A DNA stretch of 64,000 nt from Pseudomonas sp. FP1742. GTDB taxonomy: Bacteria > Pseudomonadota > Gammaproteobacteria > Pseudomonadales > Pseudomonadaceae. The notes beneath the pieces are model-generated. The model did no database searches and was not told the origin of the DNA. It saw nothing but the letters and a program-made list of their open reading frames with translations. Positions within the stretch are counted from its first letter, which is position 1; every line of letters begins with the position of its first letter. A program made the translations under genes and the position numbers. The stretch spans positions 4,278,001 through 4,342,000 of the forward strand of contig NZ_CP117460.1 in assembly GCF_030687145.1 (NCBI RefSeq). The letters run 5' to 3'. Positions 1 through 9,629 of the stretch are shown piece by piece.

Positions 1-557
1 CCGACGAACACCCGATTCTTGCCATCGGATGAACGGATGTAGGCGTTATAGCCTTGACTGCGCAGGGTTTTCTGCAGACTTTCAGCGCTTTCGCGGCTCG
101 ACAGGCTGGCCAGTTGTACCGACCAGCTGACCGACAAGCCATTGGCATCGACACGACTAGGGGTAGCAACCGGCTTGGCCGGTGCGGCAGCGATCGGCTG
201 GGCAGGCGCCGGTACAGGCTTGGCGACTGGCGCAGGCGGTGTAACCGGTTTGGCAGCCGGCGGCGCTGGCGCTACGGGCGCACTTGGCGCAATCGGCGTC
301 GACGGGGCTTGCTGCTCGGCAATATCTTCATCGCTCGGCACAGGCTCCTGCGGCAATGCCTGCGGTTCAGGCACCACCACCGGCTCGACCTGCACTTGTG
401 GCATCGCAGGGGCGTGCGGTGCCGCAGGCGCATCGACCGTCACCTGGCGCTGCTCATCCTGGCGGGAAAACAGCATCGGCAGGAAAATCACCGCCAGCGC
501 CACCAGCACCAGGGCGCCGACCATGCGCTGCTTGTACGCCTTATCCAGCAAAGCCAT
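1..557 (-). CDS. dedD: DedD, SPOR-domain cell-division protein (3' end off window)
   Basis: The minus strand reads [20 protein letters not shown] from an ATG at 557. It continues through one N-terminal membrane helix (about residues 11-28), a long Pro/Ala/Val-rich periplasmic linker, and the beginning of a SPOR domain (SVSWSVQLASLSSRESAESL and onward). It runs off the left edge after about 185 residues, so the last part of the SPOR fold is missing here. SPOR domains bind denuded glycan at the septum, and DedD is an inner-membrane accessory of the divisome. The start lies 17 bp inside the end of folC and is preceded by GGAGGAAG within folC, which argues for translational coupling. The folC-dedD order is the usual one in Pseudomonas, normally followed by cvpA and purF. 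Confidence 0.88.
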   Translation of the reverse strand, partial: MALLDKAYKQRMVGALVLVALAVIFLPMLFSRQDEQRQVTVDAPAAPHAPAMPQVQVEPVVVPEPQALPQEPVPSDEDIAEQQAPSTPIAPSAPVAPAPPAAKPVTPPAPVAKPVPAPAQPIAAAPAKPVATPSRVDANGLSVSWSVQLASLSSRESAESLQKTLRSQGYNAYIRSSDGKNRVFV

Positions 558-1848
558 TTGCCGCTTCCTCCGTGGAGTGCCGGGCCAGCCATTCAAGGGC
601 CTCGGCGACACAATAAAAAGATCCGAACAACAGAATTTCGTCGTCCCTCGTCGCCTGCGCGCACTGCCCTTCCAGGGCGGCGGCCACGCTGTCATAAGAC
701 GTTACCGAGGCGCCAAGGTTCTGCAACGCCGCGTGCAACTGCGCAACCGGCCGGGCCCGTGGCGAATCCAGCGGCGCGACGGCCCAATGCTGGACACTAG
801 CATTCAATTCACCGACAACACCATCCAGATCCTTGTCCGCCAACAACCCGAACACCGCAAGACGCTTGCCCGCTGGTGGTCGACTGGCCAGACGCCGGGC
901 CAGATACTCTGCCGCATGGGGGTTGTGCCCTACGTCCAGCAGCAGGTTCAGGCGCTTGCCCTGCCAGACAACCTGCCGACGATCGAGGCGACCGACGACC
1001 CGCGTCGCCTTCAGCGCTTCGATAATCTGCGCATCGACCCAAGGCAAGCCCAGCAGTAGATAAGCCTGCAACGCCAGTGCGGCGTTTTCCATCGGTAGAT
1101 CGAGCAAGGGCAGATCGTGCAATTCGACCGCACGTCCCTGAGCATCAACACCACGCCATTGCCAATTGTGGTCGGTGATACCCAGGTCGAAATCGCGCCC
1201 ACGCAGGAAAAACGGGCAATTGAGCTCGCGCGCCTTATCCAGCAGAGGTTGCGGGGGATTCAGATCGCCGCAGAGCGCAGGTGCGCCCTGGCGGAAAATT
1301 CCGGCCTTTTCGAAGGCCACAGATTCGCGGGTATCGCCCAGGTAATCCGCATGGTCGACACCAATGCTGGTGACCAGCGCCATGTCGGCATCCACCACGT
1401 TGACCGTGTCCAGGCGCCCACCCAGACCAACTTCCAGCACCACCGCATCGAGACCGGCCTGTTGAAACAGCCAGAATGCCGCCAGGGTGCCCATTTCGAA
1501 GTAAGTCAGGGATGTTTGACCACGACCCGCCTCCACCGCAGCAAAGGCGTCGCACAGCTGGGCATCGGTAGCTTCGACACCATTGACCTGCACCCGCTCG
1601 TTGTAACGCAGCAGGTGCGGAGAATTGTAGACACCCACGTTCAGGCCTTGCGCCCGCAGCAATGAAGCCACGAATGCGCAGGTAGACCCTTTGCCGTTGG
1701 TGCCGGTGACCGTAATCACCCGAGGCGCCGGCTTGCCCAGTCCCATGCGGGACGCTACCTGTTGCGAACGCTCCAGCCCCATGTCGATGGCCGAAGGATG
1801 CAACTGTTCAAGGTAGGCGAGCCACTCGCCAAGGGTGCGCTCGGTCAT
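541..1848 (-). CDS. folC: Bifunctional folylpolyglutamate synthase / dihydrofolate synthase
   Basis: The protein has 435 residues, the usual length for FolC. It adds glutamate to dihydropteroate and then to folates, in the cytoplasm, using ATP. Visible signs are the P-loop [18 protein letters not shown] near residues 45-62, the [14 protein letters not shown] segment, [11 protein letters not shown], and the [12 protein letters not shown] motif of the Mur-ligase C-terminal domain. The ATG overlaps the accD stop by four bases (ATGA), and the 3' end overlaps dedD by 17 bp, so accD-folC-dedD reads as one translationally coupled transcript. Nothing is missing from the catalytic motifs. Confidence 0.95.
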   Translation of the reverse strand: MTERTLGEWLAYLEQLHPSAIDMGLERSQQVASRMGLGKPAPRVITVTGTNGKGSTCAFVASLLRAQGLNVGVYNSPHLLRYNERVQVNGVEATDAQLCDAFAAVEAGRGQTSLTYFEMGTLAAFWLFQQAGLDAVVLEVGLGGRLDTVNVVDADMALVTSIGVDHADYLGDTRESVAFEKAGIFRQGAPALCGDLNPPQPLLDKARELNCPFFLRGRDFDLGITDHNWQWRGVDAQGRAVELHDLPLLDLPMENAALALQAYLLLGLPWVDAQIIEALKATRVVGRLDRRQVVWQGKRLNLLLDVGHNPHAAEYLARRLASRPPAGKRLAVFGLLADKDLDGVVGELNASVQHWAVAPLDSPRARPVAQLHAALQNLGASVTSYDSVAAALEGQCAQATRDDEILLFGSFYCVAEALEWLARHSTEEAANGFAG

Positions 1849-2765
1849 AGGTTCGCAGGTACCGGTGGAACCACAATTGGTTCGACAGGCGCGGCGACGA
1901 ATTTAGGCGTCGGCTTGCCGGTCAGTTGTGCCAGCAGGTTGCCCAGACGTGGACGCAGTTCCTGGCGAGGGATGATCATGTCGATCGCGCCGTGCTCCAG
2001 CAGGAACTCGCTACGCTGGAAGCCTTCCGGCAGTTTTTCGCGAACGGTTTGTTCGATCACGCGCGGACCGGCGAAACCGATCAGGGCTTTCGGCTCACCG
2101 ACGATCACGTCGCCGAGCATCGCCAGGCTGGCAGAAACACCACCGTAGACCGGGTCGGTCAGTACCGAGATGAACGGAATGCCTTCTTCACGCAGGCGCG
2201 CCAGCACCGCGGAGGTCTTGGCCATCTGCATCAGGGAAATCAGCGCTTCCTGCATCCGCGCACCACCGGAGGCGGAGAAGCAGATCATCGGGCAACGGTT
2301 TTCCAGGGCGTAGTTCGCGGCGCGCACGAAGCGCTCGCCGACGATGGCGCCCATCGAACCACCCATGAAGGAGAATTCGAAAGCCGATACCACGACCGGC
2401 ATGCCCAGCAAGGTACCGCTCATGGAGATCAGTGCGTCTTTCTCGCCCGTCTGCTTTTGTGCAGCGGTCAGGCGATCCTTGTACTTCTTGCCGTCGCGGA
2501 ATTTCAGACGGTCAACCGGCTCCAGGTCCGCGCCCAGTTCGGCACGACCTTCAGCGTCAAGGAAGATGTCAATGCGCGCGCGCGCACCGATACGCATGTG
2601 ATGGTTGCACTTGGGGCAAACATCCAGGGTCTTTTCCAGCTCTGGGCGATACAGCACCGCCTCGCAAGACGGGCATTTGTGCCACAGACCTTCAGGCACC
2701 GAGCTCTTCTTGACCTCGGAACGCATGATCGAAGGGATCAGTTTGTCTACTAACCAGTTGCTCAT
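1845..2765 (-). CDS. accD: Acetyl-CoA carboxylase carboxyltransferase subunit beta
   Basis: From the ATG at 2765 the protein has 306 residues and begins [14 protein letters not shown]. It has the N-terminal four-cysteine zinc ribbon ([12 protein letters not shown] with CPKCNHHM) and then the carboxyltransferase crotonase-like fold, with [25 protein letters not shown] and [12 protein letters not shown]. AccD pairs with AccA to move carboxyl from biotin to acetyl-CoA, the first committed step of fatty-acid synthesis. A longer reading frame runs to 2894, but its extra residues are not family-like. The stop overlaps folC by four bases. The C-terminal tail is short and Pro/Val-rich. Confidence 0.95.
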   Translation of the reverse strand: MSNWLVDKLIPSIMRSEVKKSSVPEGLWHKCPSCEAVLYRPELEKTLDVCPKCNHHMRIGARARIDIFLDAEGRAELGADLEPVDRLKFRDGKKYKDRLTAAQKQTGEKDALISMSGTLLGMPVVVSAFEFSFMGGSMGAIVGERFVRAANYALENRCPMICFSASGGARMQEALISLMQMAKTSAVLARLREEGIPFISVLTDPVYGGVSASLAMLGDVIVGEPKALIGFAGPRVIEQTVREKLPEGFQRSEFLLEHGAIDMIIPRQELRPRLGNLLAQLTGKPTPKFVAAPVEPIVVPPVPANL

Positions 2766-2987
2766 GCTTTCTTTCTCCAGTACCGGCGGCCCGAACGCTC
2801 TGGTTCGCAGCCCCGCGTATGCCCTTGAGCTAAATTCATGTGTGCGGCGATGATCGATGGCTTGCCGGGTCAGCGACACGCGACCGGCGTACAACCCAAA
2901 ACATCCTCAGCCATGCCTGCTTGTGCAGCGCATCTCTTTTGTACAGCGTTTTGTACAGTGCAGTGGACGGCGGCAGTCTGCCAGCCG

Positions 2988-3620
2988 TCACATCAACGTA
3001 GAAGCCCCCGCAACCGCTTTGATGAATGCCTGAATCCTGGCGTGGTCCTTGATGCCCTTGCTCGCCTCTACGCCACCGCTGACGTCCACCGCGTACGGCC
3101 GAACCCGGGCAATTGCCTCGGCGACGTTATCCGGTGTCAAGCCGCCCGCCAGGATGATCGGCTTGCTCAAACCTGGCGGTATCAAAGACCAGTCGAACGC
3201 TTCACCGGTTCCGCCGGGAACACCTTCGACATAGGTGTCGAGCAAAATACCGCTGGCACTTGGGTATGCGTCACAAGCTGCCGCGATGTCATCACCGGCC
3301 TTGACCCGCAACGCCTTGATGTACGGCCGGTGCCAGCCTTCGCATTCAGCGGCGGTTTCCTCGCCATGGAACTGCAACAGGTCCAGCGGCACGGCGTCGA
3401 GGATTTCCCCCAGCTCGCAGCGGCTGGCGTTGACGAACAAACCCACGGTGGTCACGAACGGTGGCAAGGCCTTGATGATCGCCCTCGCCTGCTGGACAGA
3501 CACGGCTCGCGGGCTTTTGGCATAGAACACAAATCCGATGGCATCGGCCCCGGCCTCGACCGCCGCCAACGCATCCTCTATGCGGGTAATCCCACAAATT
3601 TTGCTGCGAACGGCTGACAT
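2988..3620 (-). CDS. trpF: Phosphoribosylanthranilate isomerase
   Basis: This 210-residue TIM-barrel enzyme isomerises N-(5-phosphoribosyl)anthranilate in tryptophan synthesis. The N-terminal [12 protein letters not shown] carries the catalytic cysteine. [15 protein letters not shown], the ILLDT strand, [16 protein letters not shown] and [16 protein letters not shown] (phosphate-binding and catalytic-aspartate regions) are all present. It sits between truA and accD, its normal place in pseudomonads, away from the other trp genes. The 220-bp gap to accD holds no other gene that I can support. Confidence 0.95.
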   Translation of the reverse strand: MSAVRSKICGITRIEDALAAVEAGADAIGFVFYAKSPRAVSVQQARAIIKALPPFVTTVGLFVNASRCELGEILDAVPLDLLQFHGEETAAECEGWHRPYIKALRVKAGDDIAAACDAYPSASGILLDTYVEGVPGGTGEAFDWSLIPPGLSKPIILAGGLTPDNVAEAIARVRPYAVDVSGGVEASKGIKDHARIQAFIKAVAGASTLM

Positions 3621-3683
3621 GTCGATAGAACCTCAGGGCAAATCCGGGAAAGTTCCGGATGGTAACAAAAGCGCTCGAAGGCG

Positions 3684-4508
3684 TCAGCCGTCAAGTTCCG
3701 AGAAACCGGTAAGGAAGTGTGGGCCGATATAGCGCTCGGGCAATTGGAACTCATCGCGATACTCGACCTGCACCAGGTACAGGCCGAACGGATGGGCCGT
3801 CACCCCGCCGGAGCGACGAATGCGACTCTCCAGCACCTCTTTCATCCACTCCACGGGACGCTCGCCAGCACCGATAGTCATCAAGACGCCTGCGATGTTG
3901 CGCACCATGTGGTGCAGGAACGCACTGGCGCGGATGTCCAGCACAATCATTTTGCCATGGCGGGTAACACGCAGATGATGCAGCTCCTTGATCGGCGACT
4001 TGGCCTGGCACTGACCGGCGCGGAATGCGCTGAAGTCGTGGGTGCCGACCAGATACTGTGCCGCCTCGGACATGCGTTCGACGTCCAGTGGACGGTGGTT
4101 CCAGGTGATTTCTTCGTTCAGGTGCGCCGGGCGGATCTGATCGTTGTAGATCACATAGCGATAGCGCCGGGCGATGGCCTTGAATCGCGCATGAAAATGC
4201 GCCGGCATGACCTTGGCCCAACTGACACTGATGTCATGCGGCAAATTGATGTTGGCACCCATGACCCAGGCCTTCATCGAGCGTTCCACCTGGGTATCGA
4301 AATGCACTACCTGCCCACAGGCATGCACACCGGCGTCAGTGCGCCCGGCGCAATGCAGCGACACGGGTGAGTCGGCGACTTTGGACAAGGCCTTTTCGAG
4401 GATCTCCTGCACCGTGTCCACGCCGGAGGCCTGACGTTGCCAGCCGCGATAACGCGAACCTTTGTACTCAACGCCCAGCGCGATCCGGAAAAAGCCGTCG
4501 GCCGCCAT
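3684..4508 (-). CDS. truA: tRNA pseudouridine(38-40) synthase
   Basis: TruA makes pseudouridine at positions 38-40 of the anticodon arm of many tRNAs. From the ATG at 4508 the protein has 274 residues. ALGVEYKGSRYRGWQRQ opens the fold, CAGRTDAGVHACGQVVHFDT carries the catalytic aspartate, and the FLHHMVRNIAGVLM helix is typical. The frame stays open to a TTG at 4565, which would add 19 residues of non-conserved sequence, so I prefer the internal ATG even though no strong ribosome binding site precedes it. The stop is 63 bp upstream of the trpF start. Confidence 0.93.
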   Translation of the reverse strand: MAADGFFRIALGVEYKGSRYRGWQRQASGVDTVQEILEKALSKVADSPVSLHCAGRTDAGVHACGQVVHFDTQVERSMKAWVMGANINLPHDISVSWAKVMPAHFHARFKAIARRYRYVIYNDQIRPAHLNEEITWNHRPLDVERMSEAAQYLVGTHDFSAFRAGQCQAKSPIKELHHLRVTRHGKMIVLDIRASAFLHHMVRNIAGVLMTIGAGERPVEWMKEVLESRIRRSGGVTAHPFGLYLVQVEYRDEFQLPERYIGPHFLTGFSELDG

Positions 4509-4638
4509 TTCGGCGGCCGGATTATCTATATTTGCCAAGGGGTGACAGCCTGCTGATCTACGCAAAGGCAGGCATTATAAGGCCGCTGGACCGGGATGCC
4601 AGCGTAACTGTGACACTGCGTTGAATGTACCGCCCCCA

Positions 4639-5418
4639 TCGCGAGCAAGCCCGCTCCCACAGGGGGATCAGTGCCAGACGCAAATGATGCAGACAACCCC
4701 CAATCATTGTGGGAGCGGGCTTGCTCGCGAAAGCGGTGTGTCAGGTGGCATCAATATTGACTGTGCCGCCGTCTTCGCGAGCAAGCCCGCTCCCACAGGG
4801 GATTGGTGCCAGGCGCAAATGATGCAGACACCCCCTAATCATCGTGGGAGCGGGCTTGCTCGCGAAAGCGGCGTGTCAGGTGGCATCAATATTGACTGTG
4901 CCGCCGTCTTCGCGAGCAAGCCCGCTCCCACAGGGGATTGGTGCCAGGCGCAAATGATGCAGACAACCCCCAATCATTGTGGGAGCGGGCTTGCTCGCGA
5001 AAGCGGCGTGTCAGGTGGCATCAATATTGACTGTGCCGCCGTCTTCGCGAGCAAGCCCGCTCCCACAGGGGGATCAGTGCCAGACGCAAATGATGCAGAC
5101 ACCCCCTAATCATTGTGGGAGCGGGCTTGCTCGCGAAAGCGGCGTGTCAGGTGGCATCAATATTGACTGTGCCGCCGTCTTCGCGAGCAAGCCCGCTCCC
5201 ACAGAGGGATCAGTGCCAGACGCAAATGATGCAGACAACCCCCAATCATTGTGGGAGCGGGCTTGCTCGCGAAAGCGGCGTGTCAGGTGGCATCAATATT
5301 GACTGTGCCGCCGTCTTCGCGAGCAAGCCCGCTCCCACAGGGGGATTGGTGCCAGACGCAAATGATGCAGACAACCCCCAATCATTGTGGGAGCGGGCTT
5401 GCTCGCGATGGCGATCCA
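4639..5418. repeat. Tandem array of ~136-bp units, each with a head-to-head REP pair
   Basis: Six copies of GCGAGCAAGCCCGCTCCCAC start at about 4641, 4777, 4912, 5047, 5183 and 5319, with spacings of 135-136 bp. Each is followed about 70 bp later by the inverse GTGGGAGCGGGCTTGCTCGC. Spacer and flank (GCAAATGATGCAGACA and GCGTGTCAGGTGGCATCAAT) are also repeated almost unchanged, so whole units were duplicated. The arms are the Pseudomonas REP/BIME palindrome. Short open frames here are repeat artefacts; the 4,566-5,494 gap contains no other gene. Confidence 0.9.
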
Positions 5419-5440
5419 ACAGACGCCATCGCATCCCCCA

Positions 5441-5477
5441 AACAAGAACGGCAGCCTTGATGGGCTGCCGTCTTGTT
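5441..5477 (-). terminator. Rho-independent terminator of fimV
   Basis: AACAAGAACGGCAGCC pairs with GGCTGCCGTCTTGTT around a short loop, with one mismatch in the stem, 17 bp beyond the fimV stop. The stem ends in an A/T-rich foot on both sides, so it could work in both directions. Confidence 0.7.
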
Positions 5478-5494
5478 TACGCCTTACTGATGAT

Positions 5495-8140
5495 TCACGC
5501 CAGACGCGAGAGCATTTCCTTGGCTTCGCTCTTCTGACCCGCATCGCCCTCGGTCACCACCTCATTGAGGATGTCCCGAGCGCCGTCGTGGTCGCCCATG
5601 TCGATGTAGGCCTGGGCCAGGTCGAGCTTGGTGGCGACTTCGTCAGTGCCAGAGAGGAAATCGAGCTCATCATCTGACGAGGCCAACGCATCTTCCTCGG
5701 TGAAGCTTGGCTCGCCGAGGCTCTGGGACAAGCGATCCAGCTCGGCATTGACGTCGTTGAGTTCGTTTTCAAAGGCGTCAGGCTGATCCGGGGTGGCGTC
5801 CATTTCATCGGCCAGCGACAGATCGAAGTCAGCCGGCAACTCCAGGTCGTCGAGCGTTGCTTCAGTGACGGTAGGCGCCTCAGCGGCAGGCAAGTCTTTG
5901 AGGTCGTCATCCAGGCTCAGCAGGAATTCGTCTTCAGCCAGGGTTGCCGGCGAAGCATCGCCCCCCAGATCCATGTCCAGATCGAAGTCCGACAGATCGT
6001 CGAGGTTTTCCTTGATTTCAGTCTGTTGCTGCAACACCGACTCAAAGCTCAGGTCGTCATCCAGCGGAAACTCGTCCAGCTCAACCAGAGGCTCTGGCTC
6101 TGGCTCTGGCAGTGGTTGCGGCGCTGGCTCGGCGGCAACCGCAGGTGCGATCGGCGTAGCCGCTTCCAGATCGTCGAGACTCAGATCAAAAGCGCTGTCA
6201 AAGTCTGCCAGCGCCGGCTCCGGGGCTTGCGGCTCGTCCAGCAGCAGATCCTTGACGTACTGCGCATCCAGTTCGGCAGCGACAGCCGCGGCGGCCAGGC
6301 CACCCACCGCCGCGACCACCATGGCCGGGAAGCGGCTTTTCAGCTGTTCGACGCGGGCGAAGTTGTCGCCGTTGGCCACCAGTTGACGCTCCTGAGCGAC
6401 GAACGCATCGCGATCGCCCTGCTGACCGTAGACCTCCATCAGTTTCAGGCGCAGGTCACTGCGTTGCGGTTCTTGCTTGATGGCGTCTTCCAGCAAGGCG
6501 GCGGCCTGATTCAGACGACCGGCCGCCATGTGCGACTGTGCCTGAGCCAATACATCGTCGGAGCGCTCGGCCGCAGGTGCAACCAACGGAGCCGCGATCG
6601 GTGGCGTCACCACAACCGGGGTAACCACCGGGGCCGGCGCAGGCGCAGGCGCTGGTGCCGGCGCGGTCGCGAGCTTCACGCTTGGCGGCGGAACCTCCAG
6701 ACCTTCGAAGCTGCTTTCCGGCAGGTCGAGGTCAGCGGAAAACGCTTGTTCCTCAGCCAAGGCACGGGCCATGCGCAGATGTTTTTCGGCTTCTTGCTGG
6801 GCTTTGCGGCGACGGGCCAGCAACAACAGCAAGAGCAGCAGAACCACCGCACCACCACCCACCAGACCCAGCAGGATCGGGTTGGTCAGCAGCTCGTTGA
6901 ACTTCTGCTCGTCAGACGCCGCTGGCGTCGGCTCGACGGGCGGCGCCGGAACGGCTTCCGGTGCGCCAGCCTCCGGTGCCGGAGCTGTCGGAGCCACGTC
7001 CGCAGGCGTTACCGCAGGATTGCCCGCCAGTTGGGCCGACATCGCCGGAGCCGTCGCGGCAGCCGCCGGTGCGCCCGCATCGCCTTCGGCCTGCAGCTTG
7101 GCCAGCTGATTGTTCTTCAACTCGATCAGGCGTTGCAGCTTGTCCACCTGACTTTGCAGGTCGCTCATGCGGCTTTTCAGCTCAGCGTTGTCGCGACGCG
7201 CGGTGTCGAGGCTTTCCTGGGTCAAGGCCAGCTTGTTGTTCAAGGCTTTCGCATCACCGGCGGCGCCTTTGCCACGGCCCTTGCCGGAGTCGGCAGAGAC
7301 CAGGCTCAGCTTGTCTGCGGCGGCTTGCGACGAAGCGCCTTCACCGCGCGCACGCCGGGTGGCATCGAGTTGCTGCTGCCCGCTTGCGGGTTTCGCTACA
7401 TAGCGACGCCCCTGGCGCCACGCACTGTTCTGCGCCGCGACTTCGGCGATGGCCTTGGGTTGCGGCAGGCTGGTGCTTTGCACCTGATCCGGCAGACGCA
7501 GCACCTGGCCGGTTTTCAGCCGGTTGATGTTGCCGTCGATGAACGCATCCGGGTTCATCGCCTGGATGGCCAGCATGGTTTGCTGGATCGATGCGCCATT
7601 GCGCGCCTTTGCGGCGATCTCCCACAGGGTATCGCGCGGCGTGGTGGTGTATTGCGTCGATTTGGTCGCGCCGGTAACCGGCGCGGTCACCGCTTGCGCT
7701 GGCGCCGGTTGCGCGGCGGCATCGGCGGTTTGCGGCGAGAATTTGGACGGATCGAGCAGCACGCTGTAATCGCGCAGCAGACGACCGCTGGGCCACATCA
7801 CCTGAACCAGGAATTTCACCATCGGCTCGGAGAGCGGTTTGCTGGACGTGACACGCAGGATGCTTTTTCCGCTGGCGTTAAGTACCGGCGTGAAAGTCAG
7901 GTCGCTGAGGAACGCCTGACGGTCAACACCGGCCTTGGCGAAATCTTCGGCCGAGGCCAGGCTCGGCACCACTTCGGCAGCGGTGAGATCCTTGACATCG
8001 AGCAACTCGATTTCCGCCACCAGAGGCTGGTTCAGCGTCGATTTCAGGGTCAGCTCCCCCAGCCCGAGGGCATGCGCCATACCGGAGGACAGCGCCGAGG
8101 CGGCCGCTATTGCTAACACCAGTTTGCGAACTTGAACCAT
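5495..8140 (-). CDS. fimV: FimV, peptidoglycan-binding polar hub / pilus assembly protein
   Basis: The protein has 881 residues. A signal peptide (residues 1-24, ending MAHA) leads into the conserved FimV N-terminal domain (LGLGELTLKSTLNQPLVAEI). A LysM-like peptidoglycan-binding segment follows near residues 165-215 (TPRDTLWEIAAKARNG, LKTGQVLRLPD). Then come a coiled coil (about 300-345), a Pro/Ala linker, one membrane helix (about 422-442, rich in leucine, followed by RRRK), a long acidic cytoplasmic region, and the C-terminal TPR-like FimV domain (LDLAQAYIDMGDHDGARDIL). In Pseudomonas FimV localises pole proteins, supports type IV pili and raises cAMP via CyaB. The position between truA and usg is standard. 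Confidence 0.94.
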   Translation of the reverse strand: MVQVRKLVLAIAAASALSSGMAHALGLGELTLKSTLNQPLVAEIELLDVKDLTAAEVVPSLASAEDFAKAGVDRQAFLSDLTFTPVLNASGKSILRVTSSKPLSEPMVKFLVQVMWPSGRLLRDYSVLLDPSKFSPQTADAAAQPAPAQAVTAPVTGATKSTQYTTTPRDTLWEIAAKARNGASIQQTMLAIQAMNPDAFIDGNINRLKTGQVLRLPDQVQSTSLPQPKAIAEVAAQNSAWRQGRRYVAKPASGQQQLDATRRARGEGASSQAAADKLSLVSADSGKGRGKGAAGDAKALNNKLALTQESLDTARRDNAELKSRMSDLQSQVDKLQRLIELKNNQLAKLQAEGDAGAPAAAATAPAMSAQLAGNPAVTPADVAPTAPAPEAGAPEAVPAPPVEPTPAASDEQKFNELLTNPILLGLVGGGAVVLLLLLLLLARRRKAQQEAEKHLRMARALAEEQAFSADLDLPESSFEGLEVPPPSVKLATAPAPAPAPAPAPVVTPVVVTPPIAAPLVAPAAERSDDVLAQAQSHMAAGRLNQAAALLEDAIKQEPQRSDLRLKLMEVYGQQGDRDAFVAQERQLVANGDNFARVEQLKSRFPAMVVAAVGGLAAAAVAAELDAQYVKDLLLDEPQAPEPALADFDSAFDLSLDDLEAATPIAPAVAAEPAPQPLPEPEPEPLVELDEFPLDDDLSFESVLQQQTEIKENLDDLSDFDLDMDLGGDASPATLAEDEFLLSLDDDLKDLPAAEAPTVTEATLDDLELPADFDLSLADEMDATPDQPDAFENELNDVNAELDRLSQSLGEPSFTEEDALASSDDELDFLSGTDEVATKLDLAQAYIDMGDHDGARDILNEVVTEGDAGQKSEAKEMLSRLA

Positions 8141-8349
8141 AGCCTCATCCTTTGTTTGAACATCCCTCGGCCAGCGAGAAGGTGTTGATAGTCGCTGCCC
8201 TAAGGCATTGCGCGCGGCGGCGAAGGGTCGTCGCGCGCGATCATTTCATTCATGCGATGCAAGGCCCGGTGGGGGTGACTCGCCTCAAGCACTCCGACCC
8301 GGCATGGCGCCCGGTCGGATTCATTCGAAAAATTGTCGCCAAGTATCTT

Positions 8350-9360
8350 TTACAGCAGGTCTTTTATCAACAATTCAGCCACCTGCACAGCATTGAGCGC
8401 GGCGCCTTTGCGTACGTTATCTGACGTCAGCCACACATTAAGTTCCGCGGGGTCGTCGATCCCACTGCGAACCCGACCAACGTAAACCACGTCCTGCCCT
8501 ACCGCATCGCCTACCGGAGTCGGGTAATCGCCCGCCTCGACCAGTTCGATACCGGGTGCGGCTTCCAGAGCTGCATTGACTTTCGCCAGGTCGACAACGC
8601 TCGATGACTGCAAGGTCACGCTATAGCTATCGCCAAAAAACACCGGGGCTTGAATGCAAGTGACGGAAATCTTTAATAAAGGCAGATCCATGACCTGCCG
8701 CAGTTCACGCACCAGGCGTTTTTCCAGCAGCGTATGACCTTGAGCATCGGGCGCACCGACTTGCGCCAGCAGGTTGAAAGCCATCTGCCGATCGAAGAAT
8801 GCCGGCTCCAGCGGACGCACGTTGAGCAGTTCGGCGGTTTGCCGGGCCAGCTCGCTAACCGCTTCGCGGCCCTGGGCAGAGACTGCCAGACACGCCGTCA
8901 GGCTGATGCGTTGCAAGTCGAGCAAACCGAGTAGCGGCGCCAGCACCACGGCCAGCGTCGTCGCCGAAGGACTTGGGCTGCTGACCTGGAAGGGTTTCTT
9001 CAGACCGTTCAGGATTTGCGCGTTGGCCTCAGGCACCACTTGCGGCGCCTGATCGGCCGGCAACGCGCCGGACAGGTCGATCAGCGAGCAACCGGCGGCC
9101 GTGGCCCGCGGGGCGAAACTGAGGGTCACCGCCGGGCCTGCGGCAAAGAATACCAACTGAACTTTGCTGAAATCGAACTCATCGACTTCCCGCACCCGCA
9201 CGTTCTTGCCACGAAACGGCACCGAGTGCCCGGCCGATTCACTGCTCGCCAGCAGGTGCAGGTTGCCGACCGGAAAATCCCGTTCTTCGAGAATCTGGAC
9301 GAGGGTTTCGCCGACAGTACCGGTGGCGCCGATCACGGCAATATCGAAGGACTGGCTCAT
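8350..9360 (-). CDS. usg: Aspartate-semialdehyde dehydrogenase-like protein (Usg type)
   Basis: From the ATG at 9360 the protein has 336 residues and starts MSQSFDIAVIGATGTVGETL, with the NAD(P)-binding GATGTVG loop. It follows the aspartate-semialdehyde dehydrogenase fold (SGALPADQAPQVVPEANA; SPSPSATTLAVVLAPLL), but the catalytic Cys-containing motif seen in true Asd (GGNC, present in the neighbouring asd) is replaced by SPSPSATT. Usg-type paralogues lie beside asd and have no established reaction; catalysis as Asd is therefore unlikely. A longer frame to 9600 runs through a REP element and is not the start. The gap to fimV (about 210 bp) shows no gene. Confidence 0.85.
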   Translation of the reverse strand: MSQSFDIAVIGATGTVGETLVQILEERDFPVGNLHLLASSESAGHSVPFRGKNVRVREVDEFDFSKVQLVFFAAGPAVTLSFAPRATAAGCSLIDLSGALPADQAPQVVPEANAQILNGLKKPFQVSSPSPSATTLAVVLAPLLGLLDLQRISLTACLAVSAQGREAVSELARQTAELLNVRPLEPAFFDRQMAFNLLAQVGAPDAQGHTLLEKRLVRELRQVMDLPLLKISVTCIQAPVFFGDSYSVTLQSSSVVDLAKVNAALEAAPGIELVEAGDYPTPVGDAVGQDVVYVGRVRSGIDDPAELNVWLTSDNVRKGAALNAVQVAELLIKDLL

Positions 9361-9455
9361 GGTTCTACCTCTGGCGAAACGGGGGGAGCGGCACTTTACC
9401 GGGTGGTTGGCGGTGAGGCAATTCGGCTGGGGATTTGTGGGGGCTGTACCGGCCT

Positions 9456-9533
9456 CTTCGCGAGCAAGCCCGCTCCCACATTGATCGTGTGAGCACTGGA
9501 AATCAAATGTGGGAGCGGGCTTGCTCGCGAAGA
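9456..9533. repeat. REP/BIME inverted pair
   Basis: CTTCGCGAGCAAGCCCGCTC and its inverse face each other around a short spacer between the usg-like gene and asd. It is the same palindrome as in the 4.6-5.4 kb array. Confidence 0.85.
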
Positions 9534-9578
9534 CGGCCTGATAGACAGCCGATAAATCCCGAACCACCACTCGCCATA

Positions 9579-9611
9579 AAAAAACCCGCACCTCTTTCAA
9601 GGCACGGGTTC
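9579..9611 (-). terminator. Terminator of asd
   Basis: On the minus strand ACCCGTGCCT pairs with AGGTGCGGGT (two G-U pairs) and runs into a T tract, just after the asd stop. Confidence 0.75.
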
Positions 9612-9629
9612 TTTCATTGCATCAATCGA

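Noticed and set aside
4621..5537. Several open frames and a CRISPR-like look of the repeat array
   Set aside because: The frames translate the same repeat over and over. For CRISPR, the period is about 136 bp, units contain facing palindromes, spacers are repeated as well, and no cas gene is near; it is a BIME array.
6026..8116. 696-codon plus-strand open frame opposite fimV
   Set aside because: Shadow of fimV with low-complexity Arg-rich translation.
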